Assembly: GCA_038496445.1 (NCBI GenBank)
Contig: JALMLS010000440.1
Location: 248,001 to 312,000, forward strand
DNA: 64,000 nt
Origin: Trichosphaerium sp. ATCC 40318
Taxonomy: Eukaryota > Discosea > Flabellinia > Trichosidae
Direction: 5' to 3'
Each line of letters begins with the position of its first letter. Position 1 is the first letter of the stretch. The translations under genes and the position numbers were made by a program. The notes under the pieces are model-generated. The model was not told the DNA's origin. It was given only the letters and a program-made list of their open reading frames with translations, and made no database searches. Shown piece after piece: positions 40,101 through 52,114 of this stretch.

Positions 40101-43100
40101 TACTGTGAACTCGGCAACAGGAACTACATAAAACTGTCAGTAGCTGTTTTAAAGAGTTAAGTAGTTCTTACCTTTCTTTGCGACAACAGGAATCTCTTGA
40201 GACAACACATCAGCATCATTGTATTTTGCAGATATTGTTAGAGGCCCAACAGAGTCAGGAGTGAACGAGATTGATACTTCATTTGGATGGTCATCAACAG
40301 ATTCGACTGTGACTGGAACATCACCAGAAACAGTGACACTCAAATTATCTTTATCAATGTCCATTGGATCGCCTGACTCTTTATCTGTCATTTGAAGTGT
40401 TAGTTGTGATTCTGAACCAGCGATGATCTCATCAGGTGGATCATCTATCGATAGTGTTGGTACTAAAACGAAGTTAGTGGATCAAAGTATTGTTTGTTTA
40501 TAGAATACCTTTCTTTACTTTAGCTTCGATATCATGAGAAAGTATATCTTCGCCATCATAAGTAGCTTTGAGACTATTATCACCTGCTTCATCGATTGTC
40601 ACTGTGATAGGTACTTCTCCAAGTGTGTCAGAGTCACCAACTTCAACATTTCCGTTATCAACAGTGACAGCAAGCTTGTCTTTGTCTACTTCCATTGGAG
40701 TGTTGTCAACTGAATCTACAACCTTCAATGTCGCTTCAAAAGGTTCACCAGCAAGAATGTCTTCAGGTACGCCTTCACATGTTGCAGAAGGAACTTTCTT
40801 GTGCTTGAAATCTACATCGTTTGTGCCGATGACGGTTGCTTCGTAGAGTACTGATAGTGTTTGGTTACCTTCTTCAGTGTATTTCAAAGGTATTTTGAAC
40901 TCTGAAGGGTTATCTGTTGGAGTACATTCGACATCTTCATCACCAAGTGTGGCTTTAATATCATCTGACTCTAATCCTGGGAACGGCTCTTTTGATTCTT
41001 CATCAAGCACTTTAACGATCGCTTCAGCATCTGCGCCTTCAACAACTGTATCAGGTACTGTAAACTCGGCGACAGGAACTACACAATAATATTAGTAAGG
41101 TTTCTCCAACTGTAGATGTTTACCTTTCTTTGCTACAACAGGTATGTCTTGAGATAGCACATCAGTATCGTTGTATTTTGCGGATATTGTGAGAGGTCCG
41201 ACAGATTCAGGAGTGAATGAGATTGAGACTTCATTTGGATGATCGTCAACAGACTCAACTGTGACTGGAACATCACCAGAAACAGTGACATTCAAACTGT
41301 CTTTATCAATATCCATTGGATCGCCTGACTCTTTATCTGTCATTTGCAAGGTTAACTGTGACTCAGAACCAGCGATGATCTCATCAGGTGGATCATCAAT
41401 CGATAGAGTAGGGACTGTGGTTTTAGTTAGTAAAGTTTTTTTTTTTAGGCTTTTACCTTTCTTTGCTTTTGCTTCTATATCATGGGACAGTATATCTTCG
41501 CCATCATAAGTAGCTTTGAGATTGTTATCACCTGCTTCATCGATTGTTACAGTGATAGGCACTTCTCCAAGTGTGTCAGAGTCACCAACTTCAACATTTC
41601 CGTTATCAACAGTGACAGCGAGCTTGTCTTTGTCTACTTCCATTGGAGTGTTGTCAACGGAATCTACAACCTTCAATGTCGCTTCAAAAGGTTCACCAGC
41701 AAGAATGTCTTCTGGTACGCCTTCACATGTTGCTGATGGAGCTTTCTTGTGTTTGAAGTCTACATCTTTGGTACCGATGACGGTTGCTTCGTAGAGTACT
41801 GATAGTGTTTGGTTACCTTCTTCAGTGTATTTCAAAGGTATTTTGAACTCTGAAGGGTTATCGGTTGGAGTACATTCGACATCTTCATCACCAAGTGTGG
41901 CTTTAATATCATCTGATTCCAATCCTTCAAATGGTTCTTTGGATTCTTCATCAAGTACTTTGACGATTGCTTCAGCATCAGTGCCTTCAACGACTGAATC
42001 AGGTACTGTAAATTCGGCAACAGGAACTAAAAATAATATTATGTTAAGTGTTTTAAGAATGACAATATGCGTTACCTTTTTTTGCGACAACAGGAATCTC
42101 TTGAGATAATACATCAGCATCGTTGTATTTTGCAGATATTGTTAGAGGTCCAACAGATTCAGGAGTGAATGAGATTGATACTTCATTTGGATGTTCGTCA
42201 ACAGACTCAACTGTGACTGGCGTATCACCAGAAACAGTGACACTCAAATTATCTTTATCGATGTCCATTGGATCGCCTGATTCTTTGTCTGTCATTTGGA
42301 GTGTCAGTTGAGACTCGGAACCAGCGATGATCTCATCTGGCATATCATCAATTGAAACAGTCGGCACTTAACAGCGTAAGTAAGTTTAACAACAGATCAT
42401 TTTATGGTTACCTTGCTTTGGCTTCGCTTGGAACTCTTTAGACATAATTTCCTCGCCATCATAAGTAGCTTTGAGATTATTGTCACCTGCTTCATCAACA
42501 GTAACAGTGAAAGGAACTTGTCCAAGCGTTTCAGAGTCACCGACTTCAACATTTCCTTTATCAACAGTGACAGCGAGCTTATCTTTCTCCACTTCCATTG
42601 GAGACCCTGTCACTTTATCGATAACATCCATGCTCACGCTTACAGGTTCGCCAACAATGACATCTTCTGGTATCTCACATGTGGCGGAAGGCTCTGTTTT
42701 AACAGAAAAGTCAACTTTGGTAAACAAACCAAGATTCCGAGTACCTTTTTTGTGTTCAATAGATAAGTCAGCTTCGCCAATGACTTTATCATCATATGAT
42801 ACAGATAACTTCTTATCACCTGGTTCATCGTTCTTGAGATCGATTTTGAACTCACCAGGAGTATCAGAAGGCTTGCAATCAAGATTTTCATCTCCAAGTG
42901 TTGCTTTAATTTTAGCAGGATCAATGTCATCCATCACCTCTTGTGTTTCTGCGTCTTTTATTGATACTGTAACAGAAGCGTCTTCGCCTTGTTTTAGGAC
43001 ATCAGGAAGCTTAATATCTGCAGTAGGAACTATACAAAGTAAGTCATCAACACAACTTTTTTATCTCTTTATCTAGCTTTTAATTGTGTACCTCTCTTTG

Positions 43101-46100
43101 GCTTAACTTCAACTGTATCGTTCAATATTTCTTCTCCGTCGTATGTAGCAACTATATTCTTACTTCCAGGATCATCAAAGGTTATTTTTGCTGCTACTTT
43201 ACTAGAAGAGTCACCATCTTCAAAATCGACATCGTTATCACCAACTTTCAGTTTTAGCTTGTCTTTGTCGATTTCCATATCGTCTCCGGATACTTCATCA
43301 ATGAGACGAAATCCAAGAGGTATCTCAGAACCTGCTTCGATGTCTTCAGGTTTATCATCAACCAAGAGTTTAGGCACTTGAACAGACAGTAAGAAAAACA
43401 TCTTCAAAAAGCATGAACAGAGTTACCTTTTTTAGCGTCCACTGTGAATTCCTGAGAAGCAACTTCTTCATTATTTATAGATACCTTGAGTGTGGCTTTA
43501 CATGGTTCTTCAAAAGATACTGAAATAGGCACTTTGCCTACTTCATCAGAGTCGCCAATATCTAGCTTCCCGTTTTCAAGAGTAACTTCAAAGTTATCTT
43601 TATCAACCTCCATAGGATCTCCAGTGACAGAATCTGAAACGCTAATCGTTGCCTTATATTCTTCTCCAGTAACTATATCGTCTGGTATATCGAATCGTGC
43701 GACAGGTACTAGTTAAATTTATCAGCAACAAATCCACAAGAAAGTAGGTTTTTACCTTTTTTGTGATCAACAGAGAACTCTTTTGTGCCGATCTCTTTAC
43801 CATCGTATGTGATTGAAAGTTTTTTATCGCCTGGATCATTAAAGTTGAGAGGTAAGGAGAACTCTCCAGGGTTATCAGAGGGTTGAACTTCAATATCTTT
43901 TCCATCCAAAGTAACTTTTACTTTGGAAATATCAAAGTCTTCAATATCCTCGTTAGATTCCTCATCTTTAACTGTAAACTTCAACTCTGAATCATCACCT
44001 TGTGTGAGAGTATCGGGTACAGTAACTTCTGCTTTAGGGACTAAAATACAAGATCAATAAACGCGAGAGCAAAAAACGGAGAAAAAGAACAAATTTCTTA
44101 GTTTCTTTGGTACCTTGCTTCTTCGCTACAGCGATATCTTCGTTTAGTATTTCATCGTCATCATATTTGACAACCAATTTCGTATCACCAGGTTCAGTTG
44201 GTTTGAAAGTGAGCACAACTTTTCCTGGTTCATCTGAAGGCTCAATTTGTAGGTCTTCAGCAGGAACGTTTACATTTAATTTATCAATATCAATATCAAG
44301 AGGTTCTCCAGAGCCTTTGTCTTTTACTTGTACAACCATACGAACTGGTTCTCCAGCTAAAGGCTTCTCTGGCTTCTCTACAACATTACCAACAGGTTCT
44401 AGAAGTAATGAGTAAGAAGAGAATGCGCTAAACTTTTTTGTTCACCTTTTTTAGCTTCAACATCTAGCTCAGATTTGCCGATTACTTGGCCATCGTAAGA
44501 CACTTCCAATGGAACCTTTCCTCCTTTATCCAAATTGAGAGGTATTTTAAACTCTCCTGGGACATCAGAAGGCTCACATTGGATATCTTTACCATCAAGA
44601 GTAACTTTAATCTTTGACGGATCAAAATCTTCCAAAGGTTCTGAAGTATTTGCGTCTTTGACATTGAATGTTACTGAACCATCTTGACCTTGAGTCAACG
44701 AATCTGGAACATCAAATGACGCTGTAGGCTCTAAAATACGAAAACGTATGAGAACGATAACTTCGTTAAAAATATGAAACACGTGATATTTTTTTTGTTT
44801 ACCTGGCTCAGGTTGAACGTCTATTGTTTCTTTTGCTATTGGCTTTCCATCATAAGATATAGTCACTGTCTCAGCTCCTGGATTCTCTATTTCGAAAGGT
44901 ATTTTAAATTCACCAGGTACATCAGTAGGTTCAATCTTAACTTCTCTATCTCCAATAGAAACTGTCAACTTTTCACTTTTTTCAAATGGTTTTCCAGTGT
45001 TAGGGTTTGTGAGGTTTACTTTTATCTCCTGTGGTGTACCAGTTATAAACTCTTTGGGTGGATCGCTTATTTTAGCGAGAGGTTCTGAAGGTAAAAGTTA
45101 ATAGATATCAAATACAAGCACAAAGATTGAGTTACAAAGAAATCCTTTCGTACGTGTCTCAGGTACTGTAAATGTTGAAGATAACATCTCATCATCTCCG
45201 TAATTAACTTTAATACTAGACTCTCCGCTTTCTTGAGGAACAAATTCAATAGCGTATTCGCCTTCGCCTTCTAAAGGTAGTATCTTTACTTCTCCTTTTG
45301 AAGGTACGCTAACTTTGATTTTATCCAAGTCTGGTTTGAAAGGTTTGCCATCTTCCTTGTTTGCAAACTTGACAACGCATTTTACAGGAGAATCTTCATT
45401 AAGATCCTCAGGTAAGGCTTCCAGCGTAGCAGAAGGCACTAGTCAAACATTAAAAAATAGCAAAACGTTGAAGAATAAGATACAAAAGAAGTCGGATTCC
45501 GTGCCTATTTTAGGTGCTGGCGGTTCAGCTTTAGGTTCTTCTGGAGCCTTTTCTGTTTCTTTTTCTTCTTTGGAATCATCTCCTCCTTCGTCAGCTTGAA
45601 CCTCAGCGTTTTTAAAGTAAGCCAAATATGTAGCCATAGCCAAATCATCGGGATGATCTACGATATCTTCTGGCTGTAAAATACTTGGTATGCCAAACTT
45701 ATTCTTGGCAATTTCCATGGCCCTATAGTAAATATTAGTTAACAACGACCACTTGTCTCCTCAGAGAAAATATATAGAGCCATTGCGAGATAGACAAAGC
45801 GACACAAAAGTTCAACAAAAAAAATAACAAAACCAAGTACCGAGCAACATCTTTGTACGCATCTCCCTAGTGTTGTTATTAGTGAATAAAATATATTAAC
45901 GCGTTTGGTTACCGTCATTCCAGACAACGGACATGACCCTTTTTGTAAACTATCTACTAGCGCTGTAAGAGCTTTAGCATCACTCCATCTAATAAAACAA
46001 TTAGAAAATAAAGCTACTTTTTTGGATGAATAAAGCGCACCCTTTTTTGAAGCTAGTCACTTCAACAGGATAATCTAAAAATTATTAACACATGCTACGT

Positions 46101-47257
46101 ATAGTAGTGTTTATTTTTTAACCTTTGATCTGTTCTTTGATCCATCTGTAATTTTGTTAGAGGCGAAAAAATTAACGACGTTTTTTTTTTCTTTTCAAAA
46201 CACGTACGCAAGCAATGCGTCTTTGACTTGTTTCGCATTTTTTCCTTTACCTCCCTACGTCAATCATTAATATTTAAAATATCTCGCGTTCCATCTTTAA
46301 AAAATATGGACGTACTTTTGACACGTGATAACGAAGTATAAGAGTCCTGTAGATGTCAGAAAATTTAACAATAAAAACGTGTTAAACAAAAAAACTCCTC
46401 ATTACCAGATTAACCCAAGAACAAGACTTTCCTTGCCGTCATGAATATCCTCTCCTCCTATATTCACAGTACGAATACCTTGATCCTCAATGAACTTGAG
46501 AGCCTAGTTTACGCATCAGGAAAATATAGTTGGAACGCGGTACAGCCACAAAACGTTTTTGTACAATTTTTTTCGGAGTTTTTTTATTCAAAAACAAAAA
46601 CGCCGATCGCGTGGTTCTTGACGCTCAGTAGATTATGATACCCTTTACTAAGAATGGACAACAAAATAAAGAAAAAAAATATCACGTGATACAAAAAAAA
46701 AGATTGTACCACTAAAAAACGCCAAGACATCAAAAACAAGCCAAAGAAGGCGTGACATGTCGAAATAAAACAAAAACAAAAACACAAAAAAAAAAACTCT
46801 TCACCGTACAATGTTTATATTCTCAATCATCTGAAACTTCATACGTGGCTTCTTACTATACCTTGGAAGAGGCTTATCTGATATTTCCTAAAAGATATCG
46901 GTAACGGACTTGACAGTTTTATCAAAGAAGCACTGTCAAGATAACAAGGTACTTACGCCTAGAAGCTCTAATAATTTAACACCACTTTTTAAATCTTCTA
47001 CCAAATCTTTTATAGCAACATCTTCACCTAGCTCGCTCATATGGGTGTTACACCATCCTTTAAACGCCTAAAAAAAAAGGTTTAAACAATCACGTGAGTA
47101 TCCACGAGGTGGAACAAAAAAAAGATCGATAACGTAGTTAGGAAAGCGGGAAACTGTTTAATACGATCCATAATGGAAGCGCGGTAAAAAACGCGGTTTA
47201 AAGAATACTTACGTTCTTCTGGGATCGTATCCAAGCATTTGGATCTTTTTGCGCCAT
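30050..47257 (-). CDS. Giant filamin-like actin-binding protein with about 42 Ig-like repeats and a C-terminal four-TM module
   Basis: ATG 47257-47255 opens 'MAQKDPNAWIRSQKN'. Eleven small exons to about 45507 encode two calponin-homology domains: CH1 with 'FKGWCNTHMSELGEDVAIKD', 'GEDIHDGKESLVLGLIW'; CH2 with 'LLAWIKEQIKDYPVEV', 'DAKALTALVDSL', 'ILQPEDIVDHPDDLAMATYL'. Together they form the actin-binding head of filamins and alpha-actinins. A Glu/Pro/Lys hinge follows. From 45437 to about 31290 come some 42 repeats of about 95 residues, mostly one per exon with phase-1 introns, of the form 'VPxAxFxVPD...PGEFKIPL...LSVxYxGExIxxKD'. The last exons (30978 to 30050) splice in phase to four TM segments resembling TMEM272-like proteins. 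If correct, the protein is about 4,500 residues, an actin-binding cable ending in membrane. A one-base frameshift near 33,050 needs checking. Without the last splice it stops at TAA 30955-30953 as a soluble form. Confidence 0.8.
34500..43400 (-). repeat. Nine-fold tandem array of a three-Ig-repeat unit, about 1 kb each
   Basis: Within the filamin-like gene the Ig repeats cycle through three types. Type C has 'DEIIAGSESQLTLQMTDKES', type A has 'EGLESDDIKATLGDEDVECT' and type B has 'NGNVEVGDSDTLGEVPITV'. From about 43.4 kb down to 34.5 kb this C-A-B order recurs nine times, with strong DNA similarity between 42.4 and 34.8 kb; the outer units and repeats 19-21 (39.5-38.5 kb) are more diverged. 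The unit is about 990 bases including three introns. Three neighbouring units lack the A/B intron exactly (near 41,740, 40,800 and 39,840). Confidence 0.85.
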
Positions 47258-47373
47258 ATTTGGGCGTAAAAAAAATAAACTAGAGGTGCTGTTGGTAAAG
47301 TGGCTTTTGTGGAAATGAAGAATAAGAAACGGAAAAAAATGTGATTTCCAAATATCAGAAAAAAAAAAAACTC

Positions 47374-47668
47374 CTACTGACACGTGCTGAGTATGAGCTC
47401 ACCAAAGCAAATAACCCAATAAACAATACTGTAGTAGTACAAATACTTATAAACAAAGCCAAGAAATGACAACAGAAGCACATTGAAGGTGAGACCTGAA
47501 TGATGCAATGGACTTAACTCCACAATGGAATTCTCAACGACAGTGGCACCTACACCAGCTTCCAACTAACATACTTTACATCATCTCAGCAGCCATAGCA
47601 GCTCTACCAGTTGCCAAAATTGCAAGCAGTCTCGTGATAAGAAGCAAACCGATTTTGAACCTGAGCAT
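47374..47668 (-). CDS. Possible small membrane or secreted protein, uncertain
   Basis: Minus-strand ATG at 47668 opens a hydrophobic start ('MLRFKIGLLLITRLLAILAT'). An exon from about 47575 to 47374 encodes 'GVGATVVENSIVELSPLHHS' and one or two TM segments ('VLLLSFLGFVYKYLYYYSIV'). The join between them is not in phase by any GT-AG pair I can find, so this may be two fragments or not a gene. It sits upstream of the filamin-like start (47257). CACGTG at about 47380 overlaps the end of the frame. Confidence 0.25.
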
Positions 47669-47762
47669 TTTCAAGAATGAGGCAAAAACTCAAAATTGAA
47701 GCATACTGTCAACAAGTACGAACTACAGAATACAGTGTAAAAATTAGTTTGTGATTTATTAA

Positions 47763-49134
47763 TCAAATGTCTGATTGATCCCAAAAGGAGTTGGCACATA
47801 ATGGATCCAAAGTACATTCGAATCTATCATGACAAAATACAGCACATACATTATCAACACAGTTGGATGCAAAAATACAATCATTTTCTTGAACAAGACG
47901 AAAGCATCTTGCATGACTTTGACAACTTGTTTGAACAGGTACTGTTGGATCCACGTTGATTGACGATAATGTTGGTGGCTCACAGAATGCTGCTGTGCCT
48001 TGCCTGTAAAAAGGACGGTAAGTATTATCACTTGACCATTCATACGTACACAGAACTACCTTCATTTGAACGAATTGGAGGATCTTCTCTGGCGTCTGTC
48101 ACAATCGCTGCTCCGATATTATCAATTTGACCAGCACCAACCATACCTACAATGACACTACAAGATACTTCTTCGTTTTCATCAAGAGTTGCTGTAAAAC
48201 CAATAGCACCATCACGGGCAATAGATGATGCTACATTTATACAATGAAGCGAAGATGAATCAATAACAGCAATAGATGTATCAAAAGCGAGAGTGGCAAT
48301 GATATTCTCAGTTGTTGCTGGTAATGAGTTGTAGTTTTGACACAGGACTCGTATTTCGATTTTGTCACCCACACTCAATTCTTGAAGATCTATTTCACCA
48401 ACAGATGATATTGAATGCCTAGATTAATGTTAAATCGCATCGGTTTGATTAGATACATACCAACAAGATACAATCGGTTGAGAGCATATGTAATCGAACG
48501 AAGTATCTGTTCCATGTCGAATGGTGTGTATTTCTACTTGAACAAGATCTACTGATTCAAGTGTAGCAGCTTGATTACCATAAGGTATGCATACATCAAC
48601 TCCAGGAGGCATAAATATGTATTCCGATACTAGCTCAGAAAGGGTAACTATTTTGAAAATGAATTCACTAAAGATTGACTCTTTAAAGATAGCTCTTATA
48701 TCTATAACACCATCATTGCGAATAATATGAAAATTGTAACAACCTGTAGTTGAGGTTAGGTAAACTTCACTTTTAGATCAACGCACTGGCTCCGTTTTGA
48801 AGGAAGTTGATTGGATTTTGCAAAGTATCTACAAGTTGAGTACCACCAGCGTATCTTAGAGTACAAGATCCATTTACCCCAACGCCATTATTAATAGCAA
48901 AATTGGCTCCACTCGTGAAAACACAACTAAAAAAACTATCTATACCGACGCTATCATACTTTGCTGTTGTAACCCTCACACCTCCAACAATAGAGCTTAT
49001 AATTAAATTAGAGCTTCTTGAAGGGGTGTCAAGAGTTGCTTCTACTGTAGAAGGGAAGTCAAACGGTCCATTTGAATGGCGTGTATAGCTGTCACAATAA
49101 ATACGAAGAAACATAGAGTGAGTGTTTGATACAT
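47763..49134 (-). pseudogene. Cysteine-rich secreted protein, family copy A, one frameshift in the leader
   Basis: Four exons match intact copy D. The leader at ATG 49134-49132 reads 'MYQTLTLCFFVFIVTAIHA', a signal peptide, but one base is missing near 49065-49070, so the leader and mature frames no longer agree. Downstream all is open: 'NGSCTLRYAGGTQ', 'MPPGVDVCIPYGNQA', 'YICSQPIVSCW', 'LPATTENIIATLAFDTSIAV' and the last exon 'TSCQSHARCFRLVQENDC' to TGA 47765-47763. Either a recent pseudogene, a sequencing slip, or rescued by another start. It is divergent with copy B; CACGTG 49137-49142 lies three bases upstream of the ATG. Confidence 0.6.
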
Positions 49135-49753
49135 CACACGTGTGTTTTGATCTATTTTTGGTTTTTACTTTGCTTTCACAATTTAAGATATTGCATCGCG
49201 GTATTGGGGAAGTTCCTTATCAAATACTTGCGAAACATAGCTACAAAAGTCATGTTCCATTTGATAATAATGAAGAATGTAGCTACTTTTCTTGTGGTAT
49301 CATGTTCCATGTTATAGTAAACTGGTGGTTGAAAACAGCAGTTTGAAACGTTTGTAAGAAAAACGAGAGGAATCACTGTAACCATATTTTAAGTATCTTT
49401 ATAGTTAGTGTAAAAGGGAATGGCAAAGTGGGAAGGCGGTTTGGTGCTCACAATCTGTTGTGAGTTTCTCAGATTACAGCGGTGCGTATTACGTTCCTTT
49501 GCTGCTCTTAGTTTTCAACTGGAAAGCAGAAAAATAACTTTACATTTCGTTTATCTTGCCTTGAAGAAGTTCTCAACAACATTTTCCCTTACCCTTTCTA
49601 TGGAATTGTAACAGTTGTAGAGAACGAGTTTAGCGTTCTTATGTCAGGGAAGTACCGAAGACAGTAGGTGTAACACATTCCAATCTATGCTGTATCTTGA
49701 AATAAACTGTGAACCAAAAAAACTCAAAACCAAAAATAGACTAAACACACGTG
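49135..49753. promoter_or_regulatory. Divergent promoter region of the secreted-family pair A/B
   Basis: 619 bases between two start codons pointing outward. CACGTG sits at each end: 49137-49142 beside the A start, and 49748-49753 directly touching the B ATG. The middle is alignable, in inverted order, with 55869-56510 between copies C and D (for example the shared 'CGGTGCGTATTACGTTC' and its complement), so the region was duplicated with the genes. An open frame at 49420-49611 is probably incidental. Confidence 0.65.
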
Positions 49754-51140
49754 ATGTACCAAACAGTCGCTCTTTGTTTTTTCGTATTCACAGTAATTAC
49801 AGCAATCCACACCTTTCAAATAGACCCCTTTAATGTAACCTCTTCTACTGTGGCTAGCCCTAATAATCCAAGTACAGTCAATACCGTTTTTGATGTGTCT
49901 ATTGCTGGAGGAAAGCGTGATTTGATGGCAACATTGCTTCAGGGACAAGTTGAAGAGCTAAAACTTCACTGTGACATAGCCTTCAATACTATCATTGAGC
50001 TCTGATTTGACTGTACAAGGAAATTGTACAGTTGTCTATTCTGGAATTGATTTATTAAATCCTCGAATGCCAACGCCAATAAACTTTCTTCAAAATGGAG
50101 CTAGTACGTTGTCATTATATTTTTTCTTTGAATGAAGTATTTACTTTACATGCTAAGGCTGCTTCAACTTTCGTATTATTACAAACGATAATGGAGTAGG
50201 ATTGAGAGGCCAGTTTTGGGATTCACTTTCACCTCATGTCGTCACTCTTTCGCATCAGCTCACCATACCAATTAGTTCTGCTATAGATGTATGTATACCG
50301 TTTGGAAATGAAGCAAGCCTCCTCGCATCAGTAGATAGAGTAGAACTTGCCTTGGAAGGTTCAATACATTTTGATGGGGCAGTACAAAACATGTGCTCTC
50401 AACCGATTGTATCTTGTTGGTATGTACTCAAGAGAAATGATGAGCGATCTAACACCAAAATAGGCATACAATAGTGGCCATTGGCGAAGCAGATCTTCAA
50501 GAATTGAATGTTGGTGATCAAATCACAATACTAGTTGCCTGTAAAAACTACAACTCATTACCAGCAACAACTGAGAATATCATTGCCACTCTCGCTTTTG
50601 ATACATCTATTGCTGTTATCGATTCATCTCAGTACTGTGTTCATCGACTGCAATTTCTAGAATCGCAATTGGAGGTGTTCTTGCTTTTACAGCAACTCTT
50701 GATGAAAACGAAGAAGTATTTTGTACTGCAGTATTTGATTTGGTTGGTCCTGGTCAAGTTGATAATATCGGAGCAGCAATTGTTACAGACGCCAGAGAAG
50801 ATCCTCCAATTCGTTCAAATGAAGGTAGTTCTGTGTATGTAAAATACTATTTGAATGGTCAAGTGATAATACTTACCGTCCATTTTATAGGCAAGGCACA
50901 ACAGCATTCTGTGAGCCACCAACATTATCGTCAATCAACGTGGGAGGTCAAGATCCAACAGTACCTGTTCAAACAAGTTGTCAAAGTCATGCAAGATGCT
51001 TTCGTCTTGTTCAAGAAAATGATTGTATTTTTGCATCCAACTGTGTTGATAATGTATGTGCTGTATTTTGTCATGATAGATTTGAATGTATTTTGGATCC
51101 ATTATGTGCCAACTCCTTTTGGGATCAATCAGACATTTGA
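49754..51140 (+). pseudogene. Cysteine-rich secreted protein, family copy B, two frameshifts
   Basis: ATG 49754 begins the signal peptide 'MYQTVALCFFVFTVITAIHT', as in intact copy C. Exon 1 goes out of frame between about 49935 and 49975 and reaches a stop, while the expected 'NCTVVYSGIDLLNPRMPTP' continues in another frame. A second break, a one-base loss at about 50630, disrupts exon 3 after 'AFDTSIAVIDSS'. Exon 2 ('DVCIPFGNEAS', 'MCSQPIVSCW') and the cysteine-rich last exon ending at 51140 are intact in sequence. Two independent breaks make a functional product unlikely. Confidence 0.72.
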
Positions 51141-51308
51141 TTTAATAAATCACAAAGCTATTTCACATTGTAGTATGTACTTGTTGATAATATGCTTCAA
51201 TTTTGACAGTCATACCAGTAATAAACCATTAACTATTCATACTCTGTTAATGACTACTCAACAAAGGTAGTTTGAACATTTACAAACAAGTTGAACGATT
51301 TTCATAAA

Positions 51309-51892
51309 ATGATGCACAATTACTTAAAGGATCTTTCACATTTTCTTCAAAACAGATCCTTTTGTTGTCCCTTCTATTGTAACGACCTGACAAGTATCCC
51401 ATTACCTTTCTTGGAATCCCTATCACGTTTTTCTACATCCTTGGCATCACTTGATATCTCCAATCCTTTTGATCAACGACAAATGAATCTCAAGCTATTG
51501 GAAGAGCTTACAGGTACGAACTCAAACATCAAAACCATTAGTCTTTTTTTTTTTTGCCACCAACTTTTGACAATTTATGGTCGTGTGGGACGTTCTTGTG
51601 GCTCGTTTTGTTGTCAAGAATACGTTAGAACATGAGCATGTTTTAAACTACAAGAGGAAGAAAGCAAAAGGTAGAGACAAAGCGTGAATGAAACCAAAAA
51701 ACAACATTTAACTTTTTTCTTGTTATAGATGCTTCTAGCTCACCAAAGAAACAATCAAAGAAATCAAGAGCTGTTCTTGTAAGAACAAGAAGATTTGGTA
51801 CTTTAATGGCAAGTAGTGGTATATTACCATTCAGCATTCAAGGCTTTGTTGGCGGACAAGCAATAATTTTCTTATTGGAAAAAACTAAATAA
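51309..51892 (+). CDS. Unknown small protein, two exons (about 120 aa)
   Basis: Exon 1 from ATG 51309 (or 51312) encodes 'MHNYLKDLSHFLQNRSFC' and 'LESLSRFSTSLASLDI'. It ends at a GTACGA donor at about 51515. Exon 2 (51729-51892) joins in phase: 'DASSSPKKQSKKSRAVLV', a basic patch, then a hydrophobic C-terminus 'GILPFSIQGFVGGQAIIFLL' and TAA. The terminal hydrophobic stretch could be a membrane anchor. I do not recognise it. It lies between the decaying secreted copy B and the 2OG oxygenase-like gene, with which it converges across about 220 bases. Confidence 0.5.
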
Positions 51893-52114
51893 AAAACCAA
51901 GATGTAAAAGTTGATTTTTCTTTCGCTTCACGTATCTCGCCTTGCAACTATGATTATTGCCAATCAGATGCTCCCTGTTTCTGATTTCAGGATGACATAA
52001 TATTCTCTCTACAGGTAGTTATTTTTATTTCACCGACCCTACACCTTAGTAACATACAATGTCCTGCTAATTCTGTTTTTATTTTACCTAACTTTGCACA
52101 ATACCTCTTTTTTT

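Noticed and set aside
33546-42766. Many plus-strand frames of 60-200 codons opposite the filamin-like gene
   Set aside because: They recur with the repeats, are Ser/Thr-rich mirror readings of the Ig repeats, and have no recognisable domain. They are antisense shadows.
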